A stretch of DNA of 20,303 bases, from positions 3,628 through 23,930 of the forward strand of contig HF999781.1 in NCBI GenBank assembly GCA_000434175.1, in the 5' to 3' direction. Positions 13,734 through 20,303 of this stretch are shown here, piece after piece. The position numbers and the translations under genes were made by a program. Each line of letters starts with the position of its first letter. Positions within the stretch are counted from its first letter, which is position 1. The notes below the pieces were generated by a model, which did no database searches, was not told the DNA's origin, and was given only the letters and a program-made list of their open reading frames with translations. Source of the stretch: Mycoplasma sp. CAG:611. GTDB lineage: Bacteria; Bacillota_I; Bacilli_A; RF39; UBA660.

Positions 13734-14270
13734 ATGAGTCGTATAGGAAATAGAATTATAACTGTACCTGAAGGTGTTACAGTTGAAGTAAAAGAAAATA
13801 CAGTTTTTGTTAAAGGTCCAAAAGGAGAACTTAATACTCCAGTTGCTAAAAATATAAATGTTGAAGTAAAAGAAAATACAGTTTTAGTAACAAGAAATAA
13901 TGAACAAATTACTACTAAACAATTACATGGAACAACAAATGCAAATATTGCAAACATGATTAATGGTGTAAAAGATGGTTATACTAAAAACCTTGAAATT
14001 GTTGGAGTAGGATATAGATTTACTCTAAAAGGTAATACTTTAGTAATTAATGCTGGATATTCTCATCCAGTAGAATTAGAAATCCCTACAGGACTAAAAG
14101 TAGAAGCTAAAAGCAATACTGAAATATCTGTATCAGGTATTGATAAAGTTTTAGTAGGAGAATTTGCGGCTAATGTTCGTAAGGTTAGAAAACCAGAACC
14201 ATATAAAGGTAAAGGTATTAAATATGCTGGAGAACATATTAGACGTAAGGAAGGTAAAAAAGCTAAATAG
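13734..14270 (+). CDS. rplF: 50S ribosomal protein L6
   Basis: 178 residues, normal. Two homologous alpha/beta domains near the sarcin-ricin loop. Motifs: MSRIGNRIITVPEGV, VKGPKGELNTP, NMINGVKDGYTKNLEIVGVGYR, GYSHPVE and the C-terminal RKPEPYKGKGIKYAGEHIRRKEGKKAK. The ribosome site is weak here (GGTGA, 6 nt upstream), unlike the strong sites of its neighbours, so it may depend on coupling from rpsH. Confidence 0.98.
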   Translation: MSRIGNRIITVPEGVTVEVKENTVFVKGPKGELNTPVAKNINVEVKENTVLVTRNNEQITTKQLHGTTNANIANMINGVKDGYTKNLEIVGVGYRFTLKGNTLVINAGYSHPVELEIPTGLKVEAKSNTEISVSGIDKVLVGEFAANVRKVRKPEPYKGKGIKYAGEHIRRKEGKKAK

Positions 14271-14283
14271 GTAGGAGGTAATT

Positions 14284-14631
14284 ATGATAAAAAAAGAATC
14301 TCGTAATGAAATGAGAGTTGTAAGACACAAAAGAATAAGAAAATCAGTTATCGGAACTAACGAAGTACCAAGATTATGTGTTTATAGATCAAACAATAAT
14401 ATTTCAGCTCAATTAATTGATGATGAAAAAGGTATTACATTAGCTAGTGCATCTTCTTTAAAAATGAAAGGAAATAATACTGAAGTAGCTACTAAAGTTG
14501 GTGAAGAAATAGCAAAACAAGCTAAAAAATTAAAAATTAAAAAGGTAGTCTTCGATCGTGGAGGATATCTATATCATGGACGTGTTGCAGCTTTAGCAGA
14601 TGCAGCTCGTGCTAATGGCTTAGAGTTCTAA
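14284..14631 (+). CDS. rplR: 50S ribosomal protein L18
   Basis: 115 residues (usually 116-120). Carries 5S rRNA into the central protuberance with L5. Basic N-terminus, then VPRLCVYRSNNNISAQLIDDEKGITLASASS, VFDRGGYLYHGRVAALADAARANGLEF. GGAGG is 5 nt before the ATG; 12 bp to rpsE. Confidence 0.98.
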   Translation: MIKKESRNEMRVVRHKRIRKSVIGTNEVPRLCVYRSNNNISAQLIDDEKGITLASASSLKMKGNNTEVATKVGEEIAKQAKKLKIKKVVFDRGGYLYHGRVAALADAARANGLEF

Positions 14632-14643
14632 GGAGGGTAATTT

Positions 14644-15198
14644 ATGGAAGAAAAGAAAGAATTTAAAAAAGATCAAAAAAGAAAAGACAATAAAAAACCA
14701 TTCAAAAAAGCACCTACTAAAACTCTTGATGAAATAATCGTAGAAACTAAAGCTGTAGTTAAAGTAACTAAAGGTGGACGTCAAAGAAGATTCCAAGCAG
14801 TAGTTTTAGTTGGAGATAAAAAAGGGTTAGTAGGACTTGGAACTGGTAAAGCAGCAGAAGTATCTGAAGCTGTTAAAAAAGCAAGACAAGATGCTAATAA
14901 AAATGTAGTTAGAATTCCAATTATTGATGGTAGAACAATTCCACATGAAGTTGTAGGAATAAAAGGTGCCACTAGAGTAATCATTAAACCAGCTAAAGAA
15001 GGTACAGGATTAATTGCCGGAGGTGCAGTTCGTAGTGTACTTGAAATAGCAGGATATCGTGATATAACATCAAAATCACTTGGCTCAAGAAAGAAAATTA
15101 ATGTAGCAAGAGCAACTATTAGTGCTTTACAATCATTAAAAACTGCAGAACAAGTTGCAGAAGCTAGAGGAAAAAGTGTAGAGGAGATATTAGGATAA
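14644..15198 (+). CDS. rpsE: 30S ribosomal protein S5 with lysine-rich N-terminal extension
   Basis: 184 residues; the usual length is about 165. Decoding fidelity and mRNA-entry helicase function with S3 and S4. The first about 26 residues are extra and almost entirely Lys/Glu/Asp (KKEFKKDQKRKDNKKPFKK). The family core starts at about LDEIIVETKAVVKVTKGGRQ; then LVGLGTGKAAEV, RTIPHEVVGI and AGGAVRSVLEIAGYRDI, ending RGKSVEEILG. AAGGAGG is placed correctly for the annotated ATG. Its stop overlaps the rplO start (TAATG), leaving no room for rpmD. Confidence 0.97.
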   Translation: MEEKKEFKKDQKRKDNKKPFKKAPTKTLDEIIVETKAVVKVTKGGRQRRFQAVVLVGDKKGLVGLGTGKAAEVSEAVKKARQDANKNVVRIPIIDGRTIPHEVVGIKGATRVIIKPAKEGTGLIAGGAVRSVLEIAGYRDITSKSLGSRKKINVARATISALQSLKTAEQVAEARGKSVEEILG

Positions 15199-15641
15199 TG
15201 AAATTACATGAATTAAAGAAAAACGAAGGAGCAACATTTGCTCGTAAAAGAGTAGGCCATGGTCCAGGTAGTGGACTTGGAAAAACTTCTGGAAAAGGTC
15301 ATAAAGGACAAAAAGCTAGAAGTGGAGCATCAATTAATCCAGTATTCGAAGGTGGACAAACTCCACTTTACAGAAGACTACATAAAAGAGGATTTACTAA
15401 TGCACAATTTAAAACTAGATATGCAACAATTAATGTAAGTGATTTAAATAGATTTAATGATGGCGATGTAGTAACACCTGAATTACTAAAAGAAATTGGA
15501 ATGATAAAAAAAGAATTAGATGGTATCAAAGTTTTAGGTAATGGAAACCTTGATAAAAAATTAACAATAAGAGCACATAGATTTACACAAAGTGCTTTAG
15601 ATAAAATAGAAAAGTCAGGAAGTAAAGCTGAGGTGATTTAA
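15198..15641 (+). CDS. rplO: 50S ribosomal protein L15
   Basis: 147 residues, normal. Late-assembly 23S rRNA binder with an extended basic N-terminus: MKLHELKKNEGATFARKRVG, then the glycine-rich GPGSGLGKTSGKGHKGQKAR and FEGGQTPLYRRLHKRGF. The C-terminal domain has IRAHRFTQSALDKIEKSGSKAEVI. Normally preceded by rpmD in Bacilli; here it follows rpsE directly with a one-base overlap. Confidence 0.98.
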   Translation: MKLHELKKNEGATFARKRVGHGPGSGLGKTSGKGHKGQKARSGASINPVFEGGQTPLYRRLHKRGFTNAQFKTRYATINVSDLNRFNDGDVVTPELLKEIGMIKKELDGIKVLGNGNLDKKLTIRAHRFTQSALDKIEKSGSKAEVI

Positions 15642-15642
15642 G

Positions 15643-16935
15643 ATGTTTAAAAATCTTAAACAACTATTTTCTAAAAAGAATAAAGATTTAAGAAAAAGAA
15701 TTTATTTTACTTTGTTAGTTCTTACTATTTATGTTATTGGTATTTCAATTGAAGTGCCTGGTACACAACAAATAACAAAGAATTTAGGATTCTTAGAATT
15801 ATTGAATGTAATGGGTGGGGGAGCATTAAAGAACTTTTCAATATTTGCTCTTGGTGTTTCACCTTACATCACTGCATCAATTATTATTCAATTATTACAA
15901 ATGGATATAATCCCATATTTTTCAGAACTTGGTAAGCAAGGAGCAACAGGACAACAAAAGTTAAATCAAATAACTAGATATGTTGGTATTTTATTTGCAT
16001 TCGTTCAAGGATATGCAATGAGTATTGCTTTCTTAGGAAGTTCTGTTGGCACACTTGGATATTTAAAAGTATCATTAATTATGACAGCTGGTACAGCATT
16101 CCTTTTATGGCTTGGGGATCAAGTTACACAAAAAGGATTAGGTAATGGTGTATCGCTTCTAATTATGGCTGGTATAGTATATAGTTTACCTTCAATGATG
16201 AAAACAGCATTTAATTCATTAATTCCTAATGGATTAGCTTATTCTACAGCATTAGAAATCGGTTCATTTGTATTATTCTTACTTGTATATTTATTAATAA
16301 TTGTAGGAGTAGTATGGATGGAAGGAGCTGAAAGAAGAATTTCTATTCAGTATGCTAATAAATCTACTGCAAATTTAGGTAAACAAACATTTATGCCAAT
16401 TAAAATAAATTCAGCAGGAGTTATTCCAGTTATTTTTGCATCAAGCTTACTTGGAATACCTGCAACTATTGCACAGTTTATAAATAAAGGTGATTTTACA
16501 AATTTTGTAGATAAATATCTTAATTATAATCAACCAGTAGGATTTATTCTATTTGTGGTATTAATATTCTTCTTTGCATATTTTTATACATTCGTACAAA
16601 TGAAACCAGATAATATGGCAAAGAATTTACAAAACAATGGTGGATATATTCCAGGAATAAGACCAGGAGAAGCTACTAAAAAGTATTTTACTTCTGTTCT
16701 AGCAAGACTTACAGTAGTAGGAGCATTTGCTTTAACACTACTAGCAGTTTTACCTATTCTTGTTAATATGTTTACACCACTACCATCATCAGTTCAACTT
16801 GGAGGAACAGGACTTCTAATCGTTGTTGGAGTAGCAATTGAAACTTATAAACAACTTGAAGGAAGCTTATTAAGTAGAGAATATTCTAATAGTACAAGTT
16901 CAAGAAGAGGAAGAACTAGGAGGATAAGTAGATAA
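15643..16935 (+). CDS. secY: Preprotein translocase channel subunit SecY
   Basis: 430 residues. Central channel of the SecYEG translocon in the cytoplasmic membrane. Ten hydrophobic segments can be traced, the first at about 19-37 (RIYFTLLVLTIYVIGISIEVPG region) and the second with SIFALGVSPYITASIIIQLL. Other family signatures: VWMEGAERRISIQYA, FASSLLGIPATI, and PGIRPGEATKKYF in the large cytoplasmic loop that binds SecA/ribosome. Ribosome site GAGGTGA lies in the end of rplO. Overlaps adk by one base. Confidence 0.98.
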   Translation: MFKNLKQLFSKKNKDLRKRIYFTLLVLTIYVIGISIEVPGTQQITKNLGFLELLNVMGGGALKNFSIFALGVSPYITASIIIQLLQMDIIPYFSELGKQGATGQQKLNQITRYVGILFAFVQGYAMSIAFLGSSVGTLGYLKVSLIMTAGTAFLLWLGDQVTQKGLGNGVSLLIMAGIVYSLPSMMKTAFNSLIPNGLAYSTALEIGSFVLFLLVYLLIIVGVVWMEGAERRISIQYANKSTANLGKQTFMPIKINSAGVIPVIFASSLLGIPATIAQFINKGDFTNFVDKYLNYNQPVGFILFVVLIFFFAYFYTFVQMKPDNMAKNLQNNGGYIPGIRPGEATKKYFTSVLARLTVVGAFALTLLAVLPILVNMFTPLPSSVQLGGTGLLIVVGVAIETYKQLEGSLLSREYSNSTSSRRGRTRRISR

Positions 16936-17564
16936 TGAAAAATATTATTTTAGTAGCTCCACCAGCTGCAGGAAAAGGAACACTTGCTAAAAAACTTGAA
17001 GAATTAGGTTACATTTCTTTATCAACTGGTGATATGTTAAGAGAAAAATCAAAAACAGATGAAGTATTAAATGAAATGATGAAAAAAGGATCATTAATTT
17101 CTGATGATATAGTATTTAATATATTAGAAGAAAAAATTGTTTCTTTAGATGATAAAAACTATATTTTAGATGGTTTTCCAAGAACAGTTAATCAAGCAAT
17201 TATGTATGATAACTTATTAGAAAAGTTAGATAAAGATATAGGAGTAGTAATATATTTAGATGTGGATAAAGATATTTTATTAAAAAGGACAATTACAAGA
17301 AGAGTTTGTCCTAATTGTAAAAAATCATATTCTACTATAACAGAAAGTTTAAAACCAAAAAAAGAAAATGTTTGTGATGTATGTAAAGGTTCTTTAATTC
17401 AAAGGGCTGATGATACAGAAGATATATTTGAAGTTAGGTATAATGAGTATATGGATAAAACATATCCATTAATAAACTATTATGAAGAAAAAAACATATT
17501 ACATCATATTGATACAACTGATAGTGATGAAACTTATAAAAGAGTACTAAAATTGATAAAATAG
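16935..17564 (+). CDS. adk: Adenylate kinase, zinc-binding LID type, atypical P-loop
   Basis: 209 residues. Catalyses ATP + AMP to 2 ADP. Seen: P-loop VAPPAAGKGT (7-16), STGDMLR with AMP-binding Arg36, LDGFPRTVNQA (R83), and a LID zinc finger C125-x2-C128 and C147-x2-C150, then QRADD (R157) and VRYNEYM (R168). Catalytic residues K14 and the arginines are present, but the P-loop has Ala where the usual GxPGAGKGT has its first and second Gly (A8 and A11). Placement after secY, with AGGAGG inside secY, is the standard Bacilli order. Confidence 0.97.
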   Translation: MKNIILVAPPAAGKGTLAKKLEELGYISLSTGDMLREKSKTDEVLNEMMKKGSLISDDIVFNILEEKIVSLDDKNYILDGFPRTVNQAIMYDNLLEKLDKDIGVVIYLDVDKDILLKRTITRRVCPNCKKSYSTITESLKPKKENVCDVCKGSLIQRADDTEDIFEVRYNEYMDKTYPLINYYEEKNILHHIDTTDSDETYKRVLKLIK

Positions 17565-17573
17565 GAGATAAGT

Positions 17574-18323
17574 ATGGCAATAAGTATTAAAAGTGATAGA
17601 GAAATAGAGCTTATGACTATTGCAGGAAATATAGTATACGAAACTCATAAGTATTTGAAAGAGTATCTAAAACCAGGTATTACTACTAAAAGACTAGATA
17701 CTCTTGCCGAAGACTTTATTATAAGTAAAGGTGCTATACCATCTTGTAAAGGTTTTGAAGGATATCCTGCAACACTTTGTACAAGCATTAATGAAGAAGT
17801 CGTTCATGGAATACCAAGTAATAGAAAACTAAAAAATGGTGATATAATAACACTTGATATTTGTGCATGTTATAAAGGATATCATGGAGATTCAGCTTGG
17901 ACTTATGCAATAGGAGATATCTCTTGCGATAAAGAGTATTTACTAGAACATACAGAAAAATCTCTTTATGAAGGTTTAAAACAAGTTAAACCTGGAAATA
18001 GAATTGGTGATATTTCTTCAGCTATTGAAGAATATGCTAAAAAACATAAACTAGGAGTTATTAAAGAACTTGAAGGACATGGAATAGGAACTAATTTACA
18101 TGAAGATCCTGAAGTTCCAAATTATGGTATTAAACATACTGGACCAGTCTTAAAAAAAGGAATGGTAATTGCAGTAGAACCAATGTTAACTCTAGGAAGT
18201 CCGGAAATAGTCATTTTAGATGATGATTGGACGATTGAAACTAAAGATTATAGTCCATCAGCCCACTTTGAACACACAGTAGTAGTAACAGATGATGGAT
18301 GCAAAATATTAACAGGAGTGTGA
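17574..18323 (+). CDS. map: Methionine aminopeptidase, type I
   Basis: 249 residues. Removes the initiator methionine from new proteins, using a two-metal centre. All five ligands are visible: D95 (TLDICACY), D106 (GYHGDSAWTY), H169 (EGHGIGTNLHEDP), E202 (AVEPML) and E233 (HFEHTVVV). Substrate-side H79 (VVHGIPS) is also present. No extra N-terminal zinc-finger domain, the short type-Ia form. Ribosome site TAGGAGA before ATG. Ends in TGA, one of the codons proving UGA is a stop here. Confidence 0.98.
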   Translation: MAISIKSDREIELMTIAGNIVYETHKYLKEYLKPGITTKRLDTLAEDFIISKGAIPSCKGFEGYPATLCTSINEEVVHGIPSNRKLKNGDIITLDICACYKGYHGDSAWTYAIGDISCDKEYLLEHTEKSLYEGLKQVKPGNRIGDISSAIEEYAKKHKLGVIKELEGHGIGTNLHEDPEVPNYGIKHTGPVLKKGMVIAVEPMLTLGSPEIVILDDDWTIETKDYSPSAHFEHTVVVTDDGCKILTGV

Positions 18324-18328
18324 AATTT

Positions 18329-18547
18329 ATGGCAAAAGATGATGTAATCGAAGTTGAGGGAAAAGTTTTAGAAATTATCCCAGGAGGAAAGTTTAAGGTA
18401 GAACTTACCAATGGTCACGTAATTGAGGCCCATGTTTCTGGTAAAATGCGATTAAATTATATTCGTATTTTACCGGGTGATAAAGTTACGATAGAACTTT
18501 CCCCATACGATTTAAGACATGGGCGAATAACCTATAGAAAAAATTAG
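18329..18547 (+). CDS. infA: Translation initiation factor IF-1
   Basis: 72 residues, exactly the usual size, from the ATG at 18329 (MAKDDVIEVEG, canonical); AGGAG lies 10 nt upstream, inside map. An upstream in-frame start at 18299 inside map is rejected. OB fold binding the 30S A site: GKVLEIIPGGKFKVELTNGH is visible, then AHVSGKMRLNYIRILPGDKV and ELSPYDLRHGRITYR. Confidence 0.98.
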   Translation: MAKDDVIEVEGKVLEIIPGGKFKVELTNGHVIEAHVSGKMRLNYIRILPGDKVTIELSPYDLRHGRITYRKN

Positions 18548-18558
18548 GAGGAAAAACT

Positions 18559-18672
18559 ATGAAAGTTAAACCATCAGTAAAAAAGATTTGCGCTAAATGT
18601 AAAGTTATTAAGCGTAAAGGAAAAATTATGGTAATTTGTGAAAATCCAAAACACAAACAAGTTCAAGGTTAA
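18559..18672 (+). CDS. rpmJ: 50S ribosomal protein L36, zinc-binding form
   Basis: A 37-codon gene: MKVKPSVKKICAKCKVIKRK, then GKIMVICENPKHKQVQG. The zinc ligands C11, C14, C27 and H32 are all present (C+ form). TAGGAGG is 8 nt before ATG. Binds 23S rRNA near the L7/L12 stalk base. Sits between infA and rpsM, the standard Bacilli position. Confidence 0.97.
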   Translation: MKVKPSVKKICAKCKVIKRKGKIMVICENPKHKQVQG

Positions 18673-18687
18673 TAGGAGGAAAAATTA

Positions 18688-19056
18688 ATGGCACGTATTA
18701 AAGGTATTGAAATACCAAATGAAAAAAGAATTGAAACATCTCTTACTTATATTTATGGTATTGGACCAGCAACATCAGCTAAAATATTAAAAAATACTAA
18801 TATTGATCCAAGTAAGAGAACAAAAGATCTTACAAATGAAGAATTATCTGCAATTAGAGATGAACTTAATAACTATGTAACTGAAGGAGATTTAAGACGT
18901 GAAGTTAACATGGCTATTAAAACAAAAATGGAAATAGGATCATACCAAGGAATCCGTCATCGTAAAGGTTTACCTGTAAGAGGACAAAGAACAAATAGAA
19001 ATTGTCGTACTCGTAAAGGTAAAGGTAAAGTAGTTGCAAATAAAAAGAAAAATTAA
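18688..19056 (+). CDS. rpsM: 30S ribosomal protein S13
   Basis: 122 residues, normal. Head of the 30S; bridges to L5 and contacts P-site tRNA with its basic tail. Motifs: ARIKGIEIPNEKRIETSLTY, YGIGPATSAKIL (helix-hairpin-helix), NMAIKTKMEIGSYQGIRHRK, and GLPVRGQRTNRNCRTRKGKGK. AATAGGAGG before the ATG. Confidence 0.98.
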   Translation: MARIKGIEIPNEKRIETSLTYIYGIGPATSAKILKNTNIDPSKRTKDLTNEELSAIRDELNNYVTEGDLRREVNMAIKTKMEIGSYQGIRHRKGLPVRGQRTNRNCRTRKGKGKVVANKKKN

Positions 19057-19080
19057 TTAGGAGTTTAGGAGGAATAAACT

Positions 19081-19464
19081 ATGGCTTATAAACAAAGAAA
19101 AAGAAAAATTAAAAAGAATATTCCTGAAGGAATTGCTCATATTCATGCAACATTTAACAATACAATAACTACAATTACTGATAAAGATGGAAATGCTATC
19201 TCTTGGGCTTCAAGTGGAGCAATTGGATTTAAAGGTAGTAAAAAATCTACTCCATTTGCCGCAGGACAAGCAGCTGAAAAAGCAGGAAAAATGGCATATG
19301 ATGCAGGAATGAGAAAAGTTGAAGTAGTCGTAAAAGGTGTAGGACCAGGAAGAGAAACTGCTATTAGATCATTACAAACTGCAGGTCTTGAAGTAACAAT
19401 GATAAGTGATGTTACTCCAATTCCACATAATGGTTGTCGTCCACCAAAAAGACCACGTAACTAA
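19081..19464 (+). CDS. rpsK: 30S ribosomal protein S11
   Basis: 127 residues (usually 128-131). Platform protein near the Shine-Dalgarno helix and E-site mRNA. Motifs: GIAHIHATFNNTITTITDK, SSGAIGFKGSKKSTPFAA, VVVKGVGPGRETAIRSLQ and the highly conserved end TPIPHNGCRPPKRPRN. Two Shine-Dalgarno-like runs (TTAGGAG and TTAGGAGG) precede it in the 24-bp gap. Confidence 0.98.
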   Translation: MAYKQRKRKIKKNIPEGIAHIHATFNNTITTITDKDGNAISWASSGAIGFKGSKKSTPFAAGQAAEKAGKMAYDAGMRKVEVVVKGVGPGRETAIRSLQTAGLEVTMISDVTPIPHNGCRPPKRPRN

Positions 19465-19487
19465 TTAGAATAGGGAGGAATTATAAA

Positions 19488-20303
19488 ATGATTCAATTTG
19501 AAAAACCAAATTATAAAATTACTGATTATGTAGAAAAAAATAATTATGGGAGATTTGTACTTGAACCACTAGAAAGAGGTTTTGGTGCAACAATAGGAAA
19601 TGCTCTTAGAAGAGTAATGTTATCTTCACTTCCAGGAAGTGCTATAACAAGTGTTAAGATAGATGGAGTTTTACATGAATTCCAAACAATCGAAGGAGTA
19701 GTTGAAGATGTTACAACAATTATTCTTAATCTAAAGAATGTTGTTATCAAAAAACATTGTGAAGGAGATAAAATTATTAGATTAAATGCTACAACTGAAG
19801 GTGTTGTAAAAGCTGGAGATTTTGAATGTGATCCAGATGTTGAAATAATTAATAAAGATTTAGTAATAGCTAATATTGCTAAAGGCGGAAAATTAATTAT
19901 GGAAATGAATGTATCTTCAGGAAAAGGTTATGTAAGAGCAGACGATAATAAAGAATTATTATCAGATAGAAAAATTGGGGTTATTGCAATCGATTCATTA
20001 TATTCACCTATTGAAAGAGTAGCATATGAAGTTGAAGATGCGCGTGTTGGACAAAGTGAAAATTATGATAAATTAATCATAGATGTTTGGACTAATAGTT
20101 CTATTAAACCAGAAGAAGCTATTGCACTTGCAAGTAGAATATTAATTGAACACCTAGAAATAGTAGCTAATGTTAGTAATATTGCAAATGTAACAGGATT
20201 AATGAAAGAAAAAGAAGAAGATCCAAAAGTTAAAGCATTAGAAACACCAATTGAAGAATTAGATTTTTCAGTTCGTGCGTATAATTGCTTAAAACGTGCT
20301 GGA
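19488..20303 (+). CDS. rpoA: DNA-directed RNA polymerase subunit alpha (3' end cut by window)
   Basis: 272 codons are visible from the ATG at 19488 (TAGGGAGG about 8 nt upstream), and the frame is still open at the window edge. The N-terminal dimerisation domain is complete: LEPLERGFGATIGNALRR and VMLSSLPGSAI near residues 26-53, then EFQTIEGVVEDV. The linker follows, and the C-terminal domain that binds UP elements and activators begins at about ELDFSVRAYNCLKRAG. rpsD is not between rpsK and rpoA, as in other Bacilli. rplQ would be expected next, outside the window. Confidence 0.97.
   Translation, partial: MIQFEKPNYKITDYVEKNNYGRFVLEPLERGFGATIGNALRRVMLSSLPGSAITSVKIDGVLHEFQTIEGVVEDVTTIILNLKNVVIKKHCEGDKIIRLNATTEGVVKAGDFECDPDVEIINKDLVIANIAKGGKLIMEMNVSSGKGYVRADDNKELLSDRKIGVIAIDSLYSPIERVAYEVEDARVGQSENYDKLIIDVWTNSSIKPEEAIALASRILIEHLEIVANVSNIANVTGLMKEKEEDPKVKALETPIEELDFSVRAYNCLKRAG

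Noticed and set aside
18299..18328. IF-1 start inside map
   Set aside because: IF-1 has a conserved start MAKDD and a fixed 72-residue length, both of which fit the ATG at 18329.
19488..20303. Truncated or broken rpoA
   Set aside because: The frame is intact and simply runs past the window edge within the alpha C-terminal domain.
1..20303. tRNA, rRNA, CRISPR arrays, insertion sequences, prophage or origin
   Set aside because: No cloverleaf, array of spaced repeats, terminal inverted repeats with transposase or DnaA-box cluster was seen; the gene-free gaps are all under 300 bases.

Overview
The window is a very AT-rich chromosome segment in which every gene lies on the + strand. It carries strong AGGAGG-type ribosome binding sites, a zinc-type S14, a zinc-finger adenylate kinase, a 61-residue S14 and the S10-spc-alpha gene order typical of low-GC Bacillota. 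UGA works as a stop codon (the ATPase gene ends at 1543-1545 and map ends at 18321-18323), so this is not a UGA=Trp mollicute. An uncultured or host-associated low-GC Bacilli/Erysipelotrichia-like lineage is my inference. Composition and proteins do not allow a species call.

Layout. (1) 1-149 is the tail of a probable Rpn/PD-(D/E)XK-family protein, followed by a hairpin terminator. (2) 206-3073 is a transcription unit with a near-consensus promoter (TTGACT-17-TATAAT). It holds a DUF4143-type P-loop ATPase whose last bases overlap gpmI (ATGA), and it ends in a clear terminator. (3) 3089-6543 is a three-gene operon encoding three different full-length sigma-70 factors in tandem, each with a region-1.1-like N-terminus and regions 1.2, 2, 3 and 4. 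It has its own promoter and a strong terminator. (4) 6583-20303 (window end) has a promoter, a structured leader of about 115 nt, and then one unbroken cluster: rpsJ, rplC, rplD, rplW, rplB, rpsS, rplV, rpsC, rplP, rpmC, rpsQ, rplN, rplX, rplE, rpsN, rpsH, rplF, rplR, rpsE, rplO, secY, adk, map, infA, rpmJ, rpsM, rpsK, and rpoA cut by the window edge. rpmD (L30) is absent from its usual place between rpsE and rplO.

How the parts fit. The lower two thirds makes ribosomal proteins, the translocon channel, nucleotide homeostasis (Adk), N-terminal methionine removal (Map), IF1 and the RNA polymerase alpha subunit. The most unusual part is just upstream: three tandem primary-type sigma factors. 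The sigma operon promoter and the ribosomal operon promoter share one architecture (ACTTGCA-N13-TGTGATA-NN-AT). The promoter of the ATPase-gpmI unit does not have it. This raises the possibility of promoter-class specialisation among the paralogs, which is inference. Secondary oddities are non-consensus L4 and L22 residues that map to the same place in the exit tunnel, a glycine-poor Adk P-loop, and an inverted repeat that includes the ribosomal operon -10 box.
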